From positions 372,001 through 436,000 of the forward strand of contig JAPEHQ010000022.1 of the NCBI GenBank assembly GCA_027405735.1: DNA of 64,000 nt, given 5' to 3'. Shown here in pieces: positions 22,077 to 34,777 of the stretch. Every line of letters begins with the position of its first letter. Positions within the stretch are counted from its first letter, which is position 1. Both the position numbers and the translations under genes were made by a program. This stretch comes from Mucor racemosus (taxonomy: Eukaryota > Mucoromycota > Mucoromycetes > Mucorales > Mucoraceae). The notes beneath the pieces were generated by a model. The model had not been told where the DNA came from and searched no databases. It saw only the letters and a program-made list of their open reading frames with translations.

Positions 22077-24351
22077 CTTGGTCTATTTGAATCCCTCTTG
22101 CAAGAATTGTTTATTTCGAACAAATCAAGAAAAGAAAGAAAAAAAAAAAAAAGCTTTTTTTTTTTCTTTGTACACAAAAAACCAACATCTAAATAAACCT
22201 AAATTATTTTTGAAACTCCCAATTCCATTCAATCATTACCATTTAAACAGTTTTTTCCCCTTATCTTGGGTTAAATAGCTATACAATTTCCGTTTATGTA
22301 TATATACATGACATATAAAAGATAAGGAGAGAATGTAATAAACCTCTCCTCTTTTTTCTTTTTTCTTGGATGGCAAAAAACAGATTCATTATTCGGATAT
22401 TGAACCCTATTATATCAATTGAAACTCGTTCAGTTCGATACAGATTGCTAACAAAAAAACGTGTGATGTTTGTTGTTTTTATATACCTAGATCTGCTTTT
22501 GGGAGAATAAATAGAGATGCTTATTTGGCTCAGACATATATTCAAATATCTAGATTTGAATCTAACGCATTATATAGATTTCATCCTTGCTTTGTGTTGT
22601 GTTGTGTTGCTTTGTTCATTTGAAATCATTTGGAAAAAAAGTATAAAAACTTGAAACTATTAGCATGCCGTTGAATGCTTTTAAACAATAAATAAAATAT
22701 TTTATTCTATGTCTTAGTTGTGTATCAAGATACTAAATGAACTCTATTTCTCGGGAATTTTGTTATCAGTTCATAAATGCATAACATTTCGTTATCTGCA
22801 TTTTTTTAAATAAAAATGATCAGCATAACTATAGACTAAAGGCTCGATTCGATTCAATTCAATTCCTTCATATATATAGTACTGTTTGTATACTTATCAT
22901 ATGATTTGATGTGATTGCACTAAAGAAAAATATTTTCGTAAATATTCTATCTCAAGGTTACAATACATGTTATTTATTAATAGACCTCGATTAAGAGACA
23001 TTTGAGCTCTGAAAGTAACGAAAAATATTGAAATGCATGTTGTCAATGCAATTTGCATGATTTTATTTCTTTATAGATCACTGAATATTAGAATTTACTG
23101 GCAAATGTATCATTTGCATCTATCTGGGTTGCTATATTTTGGCCCTGGAAATGCGAGATAATACTATTAAAACTGTAAATAAAAAAATATCTTAATGTAT
23201 CTAACATGTTTTAAAATGTGTCTTCAATTTTTCCCCCATTTAAAGCAATTTTATGTCCCAAATAAATCCTTTGAATCTTTTTAATTGTATGAATTAATTC
23301 AACCTGCCGAATTCGGAGTCAAAAAATGTATTTCAAAAAAGCGGTGCTGGGTTTGAACAATAAAATTTTCAGATAGCCAAAAAACGGCCCAAAAAATAAA
23401 AATGTGTAAAAATTGAACGAAATGCATAATAGATTGCCATGGCATAATAATGTAAATATGTAGAGAATTAGATTCTCAATCGATTAGTGTAAATTTTGAA
23501 AATATTTTACTGCTAAACATTTTCAGGAATTCTAATTGAAGCATTTACAGTTTTTTGAGAAGATATCGTCGATTTTTGGTAATACTAAAAATTCATTGTT
23601 TACGGGTAATAGCCGACATGTTCACCTACAGACCAAGGCATTGCTGACTGATGTAGCTCAATTTTTCGTGGAGAAAATAGAACTTTTGTCGATTTTTTTT
23701 CACAATCCGATTTTTTTGTCGACCATATACAGGAGTGAAATTGATCAAAAATGATCATTTGCAAAACCTATCATAGTTTTATCAAAATATGAAATTTTTT
23801 AAAAATTTGAAAATTCCTACATAAATATATAGTAATCTATTGTACTGAGTTAAAAGCACACGGTGTTTTGAATGATAAGTGCATTAAATTTTCACAAAAT
23901 ACGGTTAAATGAGCCATTTCAGCTGTAGCGGCGATGGAATATTAAATGAAGCGCCGAGATCATTTTTGGTAGCCGTATATCCTGTCAAAAAGTGTATTTT
24001 AAGGAAGGAGCGAAGGCTGTTTCGATAAAATAAAAAATTTAAAAGTAATTAACAGCTGTTGAATTATATTAAATCAATTTTTTTCCATATTTGACGTATC
24101 ATTTAGAGTGGATAAAAATCCTTTAAAAGCGGTCATTAAAACTGGATAATGATGGATGGTCTTTTTTTCCAGCTGGCATTAACGGATGAAATGAATAGAT
24201 TTCTATGCAATTATTGTTTATATTTTAATTTTGAATTGCTTATAAATAGAAGAAATTGTAAAGAGATAACCACTGTAATCGTCTAATCTTTAATATTGCA
24301 CAATAAAGTATGTTTTAGTAAGGAAAAAGAATACCGCAGTTGCTGAGATTT

Positions 24352-24416
24352 GTTCATTAATTGTTCCGTGTACAATTGGAGTTGGAGTTCCAATTGAAGA
24401 GGCGGGCGTAATGAAG
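24352..24416 (-). mobile_element. diverged LINE 3'-UTR remnant
   Basis: The sequence from ATTAATTGTTCCGTGTA to GAAGAGGCGGGCGTAATG is the reverse complement of the 3' end of the LINE at 2646-3135 (GCCCGCCTCTTGG .. ACACGGAGCAATTAAT), with several substitutions. No poly(A) remains next to it. It indicates at least one older insertion of the same LINE family. Confidence 0.55.
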
Positions 24417-24469
24417 ATTTCTGTATTATATAAAATAGGAAAGGCAATTGCTGACAAAACATGTGGTCT

Positions 24470-25026
24470 ACAGTATTTCTACTTTAAATTCAGACAAAAT
24501 AAGTAAAATTTGGGATGAAATGAGGATAAAATTGGGATGTGATGAAGATAAAGTTTGGATGTAATGAGGATAAAATTTGGATATAACAAGAATTGAGATC
24601 TAGATAGAGCGAGCATGAGATTTAGAGATGATGAGAAGGGGATTTGGACAAGATTAAATTAGTCTCAGATATTATTTCAAAGAATTAATCTAAATGAAAG
24701 TATCTGTAATAATCTAAACTCCCGAAGAAGAAACCGTGTTTGTTACGGCGATTATAAAAAACTTCACACCATTTTCTTTAGAAGCATCAGTATCCAGGTC
24801 AGAGATACAGAGTATACAATGCTATAATGTTTTAGACATTAGCACCCCTTGACTTGTAAGATAAGCAGAATGCTGTCTAAAAAATCAATCTAGAACCAGT
24901 TAAAAATCATACACCTTCATTTGTTAACTCTAATGAAAAAAATATATCAGTGATAAATAAATATGTTAATGTGAGAAATCACTTACAAGCATGCGAATTA
25001 AATCGTGCTTAGTTCAGAACAAGTCG
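24470..25026 (+). repeat. repeat R5, copy 1
   Basis: An inverted, closely similar copy lies at 31075-31656. The element starts at CTACAGTATTTCTACTTTAA and runs to TTAGTTCAGAA. Its first 120 bp are a degenerate tandem array with a unit of about 20-22 bp built on GGATGAAATGAGGATAAAAT; the rest is unique sequence. No terminal inverted repeats, tail or ORF were found. Confidence 0.75.
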
Positions 25027-25369
25027 CCAGAATACCTTTCAAATGCACCAGTTTTGAGGGAAAAAATCTTATAAATCTTGAAGACATCATCTTAAAGCAA
25101 GAGAAACACCAAACCATAATCAATGAAACAGAGTATCAAAGATCATAGGCTTAAAAAACCCTACTCCAAAAAGCAATAGGAGAGGGAAAAACCTTTAGAT
25201 CTTGAGTAAATAACACCAGTCTTGAAAAAACATCAGCATTGAGCCAAAAGAAAGACCACAGGCTTAAAAAAAACCTTATGATCACGCAGAAGCAGTAGAT
25301 ACACCATCATAATAGCGCAGTAACCACGAGAGCTTTAAAAACAATACTCAAGTAAAGACAGATAGGGAC

Positions 25370-25373
<4 letters not shown>

Positions 25374-25417
<44 letters not shown>
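25374..25417. repeat. (GA)n microsatellite
   Basis: About 22 uninterrupted GA units. Confidence 0.95.
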
Positions 25418-25419
<2 letters not shown>

Positions 25420-26575
25420 TTGTAGTCCTTGAATAGCAACACAGGATGCTTGAGTAATATTGTACCTTTTGATGAGTAAAGGTTCTCTTTGGAACATTGT
25501 ACTTTGTCAGTTTTATTATTTTGGACATAAGCTCAATTTACATATTTAACATAATAAACAACTAGCATCTAGAAACAATACGAATTTGCATTCTCGCTTT
25601 GTCCAAAATTCAATTGGGAATTGTCGAGATATTTTCCTGAAATGTCTGAATTTCATGTGGTCTATTATTGGCATTTTTACTGTGTTTCTATGCTATTTTT
25701 GGGTTTTCACAGCATGGGTAGGTGAGAGGGAGGGGTAAGAAAGAGGAGCTTAATAAGATGTCTGTAATAAACTATTTCTTTAGCAGACCATGCGTTCATT
25801 GTCATATTTAGTGAGATTAACATTGGGGAAATCTTTATTTCAAATTTGAAATATATTTTTAATACATTGGTGCGATTTACAATGATTTAATGAATATTAT
25901 TTTATGAGTTTTTTTTCTATAAACATGATGGTTTAATAGTGCTTTCAATGATTTCTCAATGGTAAATTGAAATGAAATGAACTGGATCAAGCATCGTTTG
26001 ATTACCTAGCAAACCTCTTTGCTTTTGAAGAAGCCTTTCTGGTGACTCGTTTGATGACAAGCTTTTTCATTTTTTCATTTGGATGATTGGGAGTACCAAA
26101 TAGAAAAAAAAAAAAAAAAAAATGAAAGAATCGCCCAGTTAATAGTGTATTGCCCTTTTTCTTTCCTCTTTTCCTTTTTTTTAAAATACCTTTTTTTTTT
26201 TTTTTTTTTCTTTAATTTTTAATACAATCAATTAAAAATCATTAGTTTCGAAAGAAAGAAAAAAGTATAGATTTAAACGATAATTTCATTTTTTAAAAAA
26301 AACGATACATTATTATATTCGATAACAAAAAAGTAATCAGCCAAACACCTCAACAACCAGAAGAAAAAAAAAGAGGAATATCAAATTGTAAGTTTTTTTT
26401 TTTATTTTATTTTATTTTGCTGTGCAACCCCTTGTGTATTGCAAATTGGAAGAAACAAAAAGAAAAGATGGCAAATTACAAGACACTGTAATTGTCATTG
26501 TTCAAGGTTATGATAGCAAAAGAGATCTTTTTCTGTGTTTTTGGGTGTCTGGACAACATTTCCCGAGAAAGAAAG

Positions 26576-26614
<39 letters not shown>

Positions 26615-26844
26615 AAAATAGTTCCCATAGCCCTGTAACATTGTAAACAAGTCTTCTTGTATTGTCTGCTTCTCTTCTCTTTTTTTCGAACAAGAAGATT
26701 GACATTTGGACATTAACCCGACTTTTACCACTGAATTACGCGTACTTTTTTGTTTTTATTTTACTAAATACACAAGGGGAGGGGGAGTTCAATCAAATGC
26801 ATTCAGAAATATTCTAATTTAATTTAATTTAATCTAGTTAAAAA

Positions 26845-27986
26845 ATGTCTGAAGTAACTGATGTTAATGTGGATTCTATTATCGATAGATTGTTAGAAGG
26901 TTAGTAAAGCAGAACAAAGCTACAACATCAAGGATATTTACAATGTTACAGTCAGAGGCAATAGACCCGGCAAACAAGTACAATTGAATGAGCATGAGAT
27001 TAGATACCTTTGTTTAACTGCTCGTGATATCTTTATGAGCCAGCCAATTCTCTTGGATTTAGAAGCACCTATCAAGATTTGTGGTGATATTCATGGTCAA
27101 TATTATGATTTGTTGAGATTATTTGAGTATGGTGGATTCCCTCCAGAATCAAATTATCTTTTCATGGGTGATTATGTTGATAGAGGAAAGCAATCTTTAG
27201 AAACAATTTGTTTATTATTGGCTTACAAGATCAAATATCCTGAAAATTTCTTTATTCTTCGTGGTAACCATGAATGTGCTAGTATCAATCGTATTTACGG
27301 TTTCTATGATGAATGTAAAAGAAGATACAATATCAAATTATGGAAGACTTTTACAGACTGTTTCAATTGTTTACCTATCGCTGCTCTTGTTGATGAAAAG
27401 ATCTTTTGTATGCACGGTGGTCTTTCTCCCGATCTTCAAAGCTTTGAACAAATCCGTAGAGTCATGAGACCTACTGATGTACCTGATACTGGTTAGTTTT
27501 TTTTTTATTTGTTGATGTATACGCATATATTAACCCTCGAGTATAGGTCTTCTTTGTGATCTTTTATGGTCTGATCCTGATAAAGACATCTCTGGTTGGA
27601 GTGAAAATGATCGTGGTGTTTCTTTCACATTTGGTCCTGATATTGTTTCAAGATTCTTACAAAAACATGACATCGATCTTATTTGTAGAGCGCATCAAGT
27701 TGTTGAGGATGGTTATGAATTCTTTTCAAAGCGTCAATTAGTAACTATCTTTTCAGCACCTAATTATTGTGGTGAATTTGATAATGCTGGTGCAATGATG
27801 AGTGTAGATGATTCTTTAATGTGTTCATTCCAGGTAAGATATTGACAGGGAAGAAAAATGAAAATATGAACAACAACTAATTCTATTGTGAAGATTCTTA
27901 AACCTGCAGAGAAAAGAGCCAAGTATGGCGGATACGCTGGAAGCAAAAATACACAAAGAGGCAAGAAGAAGAATGGTTCTTCATAA
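26845..27986 (+). CDS. GLC7: serine/threonine protein phosphatase PP1 catalytic subunit
   Basis: Four exons: 26845-26899, 26952-27491, 27547-27833 and 27894-27986, giving 324 residues, the usual PP1 length. The metal-binding and catalytic PPP signatures are all present: [15 protein letters not shown] near residue 63, [13 protein letters not shown] near 91, [20 protein letters not shown] near 121, and [17 protein letters not shown] near the C-terminus. The short variable tail ends [15 protein letters not shown]1 is a dinuclear-metal phosphatase directed by regulatory subunits to glycogen metabolism, mitosis, transcription and polarity; these roles are family knowledge. Introns are 52, 55 and 60 nt with good GT/AG sites. 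It starts a same-strand run with APC10 and a PRL-type phosphatase. GLC7 is the yeast orthologue name. Confidence 0.97.
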
Positions 27987-28143
27987 ATTCAAATATCATT
28001 TTACACATATTCTATATTTTATCCCTCTTTTTTTTTTCCAACTTTTTTTTATATTCTTCTCACCTTTTTCTTATATACTTGAACTCTCTACTCTTTCTCT
28101 CAAATCAACTAACTTTTGACTCACTCGCTCACAAACACACACA

Positions 28144-28197
<54 letters not shown>

Positions 28198-28448
28198 AAG
28201 AGACTAAAAAATCAAAAATCACTTTGTATAAAAATGCGTTTTATTGTTAATTAATAATACATTCAACCTGTACAAAATTTTGAATATTCTAATATATAAG
28301 ATGAAAATATTCCTAATATCAATTGATTTCTATTTATAAAAAGATAGTGTACATAGTAGTTATATTTCATTGTGCTTTTCTCAAAATATTTAAAGCCTCC
28401 TTCCCCGGGGGCTCGAAGCATGATTTCTTTATTCCTTTTTCATAAACC
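27987..28448. other. PP1-APC10 intergenic region with (CA)n microsatellite
   Basis: Pyrimidine-rich sequence follows the PP1 stop. A (CA)n tract occupies about 28131-28192. No gene. Confidence 0.7.
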
Positions 28449-29484
28449 ATGAGTGACAGCCAGTATAGTCAATTCTCATCTTCTGCTAGTCCTACACAAT
28501 CTCCAAGTAATAGTATCATAGAAGCAGCAACAGATAATGCTTTACGTCCTTTAGAGTATGAAGATGAGGAGCACGAAGAAGATGAAGAAAGATATTTAGC
28601 ACCAGTGTCAGGTATTGGTGAAGAAGGAGATGGAGAAGGGCAAGACGATTTAGACATGATTGAACACGAACAAAGTGAAAGAGAAGACGGAAGTGAGGAA
28701 GAAGATCCTAGAATGGATGATGCAGAAAGAGAAACAACTGCAATTTCTATATACCAAGAAACACATCCAGATCGTGAACAACGACACGTAGGAGGAAGAG
28801 AAATAGGTGAACATGAGGCTATATGGAGGGTTTCTTCTTTTCGACCTCATTGGGGTCCTGATAAATTACGAGATAATAATGCACTTACTTATTGGCAGTA
28901 TGTATATGTATTTTATTTTATTATAAAAAGCTAATTAGATATTAGATCTGATTGTCCAAACCCACAATTAAATCATACGATTGACCTGTCATTTCATCAA
29001 GCTACACTAATAAGGCAAGTATCCATATTTGTTGACTTTTTTCAAGATGAAAGTTATACCCCAAAGACAATAATGATTCGAGGAGGTACAACATATAGAG
29101 ATTTACAGGTAACTTATTCAATTGATTGTGAGTGTGTGTGATTATGTATTTAATAGAGAATCAAGGAATTGGATAGAGTAGAATGCGATGAATTTGTTGG
29201 TTGGGTGAATTGCGACATTGCAGCCATAAAGTTAGTTACAGGTCTCCAATTTTTGTTCTATAAGACTCATTTTTTAATAATGTAGTGATGGAAACCCTTT
29301 TCGTGTATTTCGACTGCAAATTGCAATTCTAAATACACATTTAAACGGTAGAGATACTCATATTCGTCAAGTGAAAGTTTATTCTGTCATACCATCTCAT
29401 TTAGATGAAGAACACAAAGAAAAAGAAAAAGAGCAAGAACAAGTTATTGTTAAGAGATCCTTAGTCAACAAAGGTCTTCGATGA
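28449..29484 (+). CDS. APC10: anaphase-promoting complex subunit 10 (Doc1)
   Basis: Four exons: 28449-28897, 28946-29108, 29157-29230 and 29286-29484, giving 294 residues. The DOC/APC10 jelly-roll domain covers about residues 130-270. It begins [18 protein letters not shown], continues through [19 protein letters not shown], and contains [42 protein letters not shown] and [20 protein letters not shown]. The first 130 residues are an acidic, Ser/Glu-rich extension with no known fold. The protein is the processivity subunit of the APC/C ubiquitin ligase: with Cdh1 or Cdc20 it forms the D-box co-receptor. The last two residues are Leu-Arg, close to the Ile-Arg tail with which APC10 docks on an APC3-type TPR subunit. 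Confidence 0.95.
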
Positions 29485-29911
29485 GTATTATTTATCGTAT
29501 GAGAGCTAATTAATGTCATATAAAGGGGTGAAATGATGCTATTCATTCTACAATAATGATTCCACTACAAATTCGGAGGGTGAATTTTTACATGAAAGTT
29601 TGGATGTTGTTTCGAATAAAGCTCATAGTTACAGTATTTTAAATATTTTTTCCAATAAAAAAAACCTACAAGTATATTTCACAATCGAATAAACATAAAT
29701 ATGTATTTTTTATACTATATTATTATCTCAAATACAAGAAACAATCCTCGAAAAACCTAAATATTTGATTTGAATTACCCAATGAAATCGATTTTTTCGG
29801 CATTAAAGTGATGTGAAGCTTTTAGTTAACTGGTGTTCAACAAGACTATCATTTAAAGCGACCACTACGTACACTAAAGGATTCTTTCCCCCTCTTTTTT
29901 CCCTTTCAATA

Positions 29912-30549
29912 ATGATATCCGTTATAAAATCACCTAATACAAATCAAAAGTTTTTACTATTAGACGCACCTACAAAAAGAACACTTCCAAAATATATTGA
30001 TGCTTTTAAACAAGAAAATGTATCTGACTTGATACGAATATGCCATAGACCCGCTATGGCCACCAATAACAGCATTATAGCAGAAAATGAGTATGATGCA
30101 GAAGAATTAGAAAAAAGCACTGGTATTAAAGTAAATGATGAAATCAAATTTGAAGATGGTGGAGTCCCAAGCCCAGAGGCTATTAGTCGTTGGTTAGATA
30201 TTGTAGCAGAGGCAAAAGAGAAAGATACAACTGTTGGTGTTCATTGCATTGCTGGCATTGGTCGAGCTCCTGTATGTATCTATAAATAAAAATGCGTAGC
30301 ATGATTGTTAATCTTGTATTTTAGGTTTTAGTAGCTATTTCATTAGTGGAAGGAGGCATGGATCCTTTGGTAATTATAAAATATAGTTTTGATCAACGTT
30401 TTGTTTTGATTGATTATATTTGTTTCTAGGATGCAATTGCGTATATACGAAAATATCGGAGAGGTGCATTGAATAAAAACCAAGTTCGGTTTATTGACAA
30501 ATATCAAAAATCAAGTAAATCGAAAAAAAAGCTATTTGGCTGGTGGTAG
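29912..30549 (+). CDS. PRL-type (PTP4A) protein tyrosine phosphatase
   Basis: Three exons: 29912-30271, 30325-30369 and 30430-30549, giving 174 residues, the usual PRL size. The start is the ATG at 29912 (MISVIKSPNTNQKFLLLDAP); a longer frame upstream begins only with GTG. The signature HCIAGIGRAP (about 111-120) gives Cys112 and Arg118, with Ala after the Arg as in PRL enzymes, where most phosphatases have Ser or Thr. The general-acid loop reads KFEDGGVPSPEAI, so Asp is kept but the usual Trp-Pro is not. The C-terminus is polybasic (KSSKSKKK) but ends LFGWW, without the CAAX prenylation box of animal PRLs. The assignment is firm at family level. Substrates are unknown. Confidence 0.92.
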
Positions 30550-33283
30550 TAATGTATTAGTCGTAGTAATTAATAATGGTAGTAGATGGAGAATATACAC
30601 AGTAACAAACCAATAAATATTAATATCTCCTACACATGTATACACAATTATAGATATTGTAACACTTTAAACACATAAGCACTGGAATTTCAAGTTATAC
30701 CGAGATTTTGTTTGCGAAATTACAATTATATACATCTTTTGTAGTGGAATGTTAAAATAGAAAATAAAAGGCGTGTCGTTTGTACAATAAACTTGAGAAA
30801 ATTTGAGTTTTCTTTATCAGTAATACAATTTATATACATTTAAATATATTGTTTATATGGACTCCAAACGAAAGTAAAACATTAATAATGCCTATATTTT
30901 CTCTATCACTATTTTTAAAATCATATGGTCGTATTTCACAATCAAAATTAAATAAATACAGTAATTGAAATAAAAAAAAAGGATAACGCACACGCAAACA
31001 AAGAGGATGAAGAAGAAGGAAGATCTACAAGGTTTTTTTCCTCAAGGATGGTGCATTTGAAAGGTATTATGAGGACTTATTCTGAACTAAACACGATTTA
31101 ATTCGCATACTTATAAATGATTTCTCACATTAACATATTTATTTATCACTGATATATTTTTTTCATTAGAGTTAACAAATGAAAGTGTATGATTTTTAAC
31201 TGGTTCTACACTGATTTTTTAGACAGCATTCTGCTTATCTTACAAGTCAAGGGGTGCTAATGTCTAAAACATTATAGCATTGTATACTCTGTATCTCTGA
31301 CCTGGATACTGATGCTTCTAAAGAAAATGGTGTGAAGTTTTTTATAATCGCCGTAACAAACACGGTTTCTTCTTCGGGAGTTTAGATTATTACAGATACT
31401 TTCATTTAGATTAATTCTTTGAAATAAAACCTGAGACTAATTTAATCTTGTCCAAATCCCCTTCTCATCATCTCTAAATCTCATTCTTATTTCATCCCAA
31501 TTTTATGCTCACCCTATCTAGATCTCAATTCTCGTTATATCCAGATTTAATCCTCATTACATCCAAACTTTATCTTCATCACATCCCAATTTTATTCTCA
31601 TTTCATCCCAAATTTTACTTATTTCGTCTGAATTTAAAGTAGAAATACTGTAGATAGATTTACAGCTTTGATCGGAGTTCAAAGCGATTATTAAACCGTG
31701 GATACGAATATCCAAATATAGAAATAAAATCGCCTGACATATCAACTCCGACATGGAATAAAAAATTGGTACTGCCTGTCTGTCTTAATTTTTTCAGATC
31801 TTATAAATTTCAAAGGTTTTCTAACATGCTTAAGTCATGGAAAAATAATTTTAGTAAATCTAGAGATAACAAATAGTATATTTAGTGATTAGATGCACTT
31901 TTTTTTTGCGAAAATAGCTATTCACTTAAGGAACGTAAGCCATAATGAAACAAAACTTACATTAATACGAGGTCAATTATTAGTACGTATATTTATGATT
32001 AGATATGAATGCTGCACCTTTGCGCCAATCTTACTTGAAACAAAATCGCTTTTGTGTTCAGAACAATATATAACAAGATGATTTAGTCACGTAAATTGAA
32101 GTGATCATGTAAAAATTTACATCTGGAAATGAGAATATTGTAAATAGATCTCAATTACTTGAATATATTGCGTAGTTTCAAGGGCGATGTGTGAATTATC
32201 AACATCGCAGCTTGGTCGACGTTCTGTCGCCGAGTTAGCTGGTTGATTTGAAAACGCTTGGGTGCTGATTGAATTCTCTTGATAATAATATTTTTGGGTG
32301 CGATAAATGATTTAATTTTACTGAAATATATTCCTATTGATTTATTATGATTGCGGCTTCTTACATACAAGTAAAAACAACACGGCCAATAGATCAAATA
32401 ACAGTTTTCTGCAAACCCTGGTAACCGCAGATCTTTTTTTAATTTTCCAAGTGATTGCATGGTTGTACTAAATGTCTGTGTACTTTTATTGTTATTTTCG
32501 GAAAATAGGCTGTTGCCTTAAACTTTTTTTTCTCAATGGATGCGTTTTGGTTTCTATTCGACATTGCGCTCGATGAAAAAAAGTTTTATATCACGTGCAA
32601 AGTTCTTCGAATGTAAGTAATTGAACAGTAAATAACAAATATTTTCAATATTTAGATTTAATGAATGTTGTTGCCCTGAAAAAGTAACCTCTTTTTATGG
32701 TTGTTAAGACAACAAACTTCCAAGGTTGAACTAATTATTTATAGTTTGATGTGTTATTTTTGGCTTTAAAGCAACGCTAAATACGAATAAACAAAATTAG
32801 AAAGTGCCATGTAGATGAAAATGACATTTAAAGAAATTCTGTTATATATGAAGTTTGAAATTCTTCAATATGATAGACATTTGTTGCATAATGCGATGAT
32901 AATGATGGTCAATTATAACGCAGATATTCTATCATAATTTAACGTAAACATGATTTATATAGTTTTCATGATATGATTGGCTATATTCAATTGTATTCGA
33001 AGAAGCATGGCGGTTCGATAAATTTTTTCATCATAAAATAAACAGTTAAAACTGATTTACGCAGCCCTTTTCGATTTTTTTTCCCTTTAATAGAAAAAAG
33101 AACGGGGGAGATATAATATTGAAATCACACATTATAGTCTCACACAAAAACACACACACACTCTCACAAGAAAAAGGTGTAAATAAAACTTAGAAACTAG
33201 AACATAAAATCATCTCTTTCTCTTTCTTTCTTTCAGTCTCTCTTTTATTTAATCCCTTGGAATTATAAATCCGAGTCTAAAAG
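30550..33283. other. intergenic region with inverted repeat R5 copy 2
   Basis: No gene is supported. R5 copy 2 occupies 31075-31656. A 101-codon frame on the minus strand at 32155-32460 has no recognisable motif and no splice context. A pyrimidine-rich stretch (about 33215-33250) precedes the Vts1-like gene. Confidence 0.5.
31075..31656 (-). repeat. repeat R5, copy 2 (inverted)
   Basis: Reverse complement of 24470-25026 with few substitutions. It carries an extra unit of about 30 bp in the ATGAAAT-type tandem array, so the array has changed length between copies. The two copies face each other across the PP1, APC10 and PRL genes. Confidence 0.75.
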
Positions 33284-34746
33284 ATGCTTCCCAACGAATA
33301 CAAACCTCGGCAGGTGAGGCCCATGTCTGAGATAATCAACCCAGGCCGTTTTGTAAACGAAGGTAACTACAAGAAAACATTGGTATTTTATGGGAAATAA
33401 TAACGACTATTTTTAGCCGATGTTGCTGGTAATTGGTTTGAAGATTTACAAAATTATGAGCGAAATTTAGATGAAATGGCATCAGCTACTTTGGACCAAG
33501 TAAAGATATTGAACCATATAAAAAAAACGCGTATTTCTTGTTATAATAACATCTATAATTATAGAATTTCAAAGAAGAAATGCAACATGTAGACCAATGG
33601 TATCGTTATTTAACTGAAGCAGAAAAGACGGCCACCATGTATACTTTACTTCAACATTCGAGTCAAGTACAAGCCAGATTCTTTATCAATTTACTTCAAC
33701 AAATGGTAAAGCGGGACCCTTTGTATTCATTATTGACACCTAATAATCCTGACCAAGGTAAGCAATATTATCGAGTGTAAATTCACAATATAAATCCCAT
33801 GATTTTTAGATATGCAAAATCATTTAGCTGGTGCTATGGCAAAAGCAGAACTCGAAGCCAGTCAGAGATTGATGTCAGTATTGCCATACAAGACAGGTCA
33901 GGTCATGAGTCGACCTCAAAGCAGCACTAATCGCCGAACTGTTGATCGTCATTCGTTTGCATTAGGTGACACGGAAGAATATAATCATTTATTTGGTACA
34001 GGTCGTGGTGATTTGTTAAACCATAGCAATCGCTCCTCGTATGTTAGTTTATTAGACGAATCAGCAGCAGCAGCTCAAGCACAATCCCAAGCAGCAGCAA
34101 CAAATGCTAGACGTTTAAATGCAAATGGTAGAACGTCAGGACGTACCATGTTTAATAATGGCGGTAGACCTCATTCTGTGATTGAAGGCGATACCAACTC
34201 ACTTTTCCCTCCAACTAATTGGATGAATAGTAGTATATCCAACAACAATTTACGTCGTCAACCTACTGGTGCTGCTACTGGTGTTGGTCATATTGGCGAT
34301 CGAGGTAGCAAACTGGAAAGACCGAAATCTGCTGATATCAGTAATTGGTCTTTACCTACTGCTACTACATCTACTGAATCACTTGTAGATCGTCGTTCTA
34401 GCAGCCATGGTTATCCTTCTGTTTGGGCCGCCCAGGCACAACAACAACCTTCTCAACAACAATCACCTTCTCAACAACAATCACCCTCTCAACAACAACA
34501 AATCGACAATGATTTATTGGATTTTACAAATTCTATGCAACAACAACAACAACAACAACCTTTCCGTAGACGTGCTAATGTCAATCGTATTCCAGTTGTT
34601 CCCGAAACTGAAGAATTGGTTAGAAACCACTTTTTATCTAGCGAAATTGATTCTCGCTCAAATTCTCCTTTCCATAAACCTAGTACTAGTACTGGTTTGG
34701 AGCATTATAGCAGTTATTTAATGCAAACTCCTGCTACAACACCATC

Positions 34747-34777
<31 letters not shown>

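Larger units (their letters stand above)
22077..26844. other. long intergenic region with repeats and simple sequence
   Basis: No convincing gene. It holds a diverged LINE 3' end (24352-24416), repeat R5 (24470-25026), a (GA)n run (25374-25417), a T tract at about 26187-26209, and a 37 A tract (26576-26612) upstream of the PP1 gene. Around 23520-23720 the segments AATTTTTCGTGGAGAAAAT and CTTTTGTCGATTTTTTTT echo part of R1, suggesting an old diverged relative. Confidence 0.5.

Noticed and set aside
25307..25528. Ser/Leu-rich frame across the (GA)n tract
   Set aside because: Product of the microsatellite on the opposite strand.
26422..26731. Lys-rich and Phe-rich frames around the 37 A tract
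   Set aside because: They exist only because of the homopolymer; there is no conserved residue pattern or splice context.
28131..28192. Regularly spaced short repeats considered as a CRISPR-like array
   Set aside because: It is a simple (CA)n microsatellite in a eukaryotic genome; there are no spacers and no cas-like genes.
29813..29911. Longer N-terminus for the PRL phosphatase
   Set aside because: It would start at GTG; the ATG at 29912 gives the normal family length.
31557..31754. Frame with SDEISKIWDEMRIKLG in R5 copy 2
   Set aside because: It arises from the ATGAAAT-type tandem units, which read as DEMR-like repeats; most of the upstream part lies outside R5 and has no homologue in copy 1.
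34407..34721. Asn-rich frame inside the Vts1-like gene
   Set aside because: Shadow of CAA-repeat (poly-Gln) codons in another frame.
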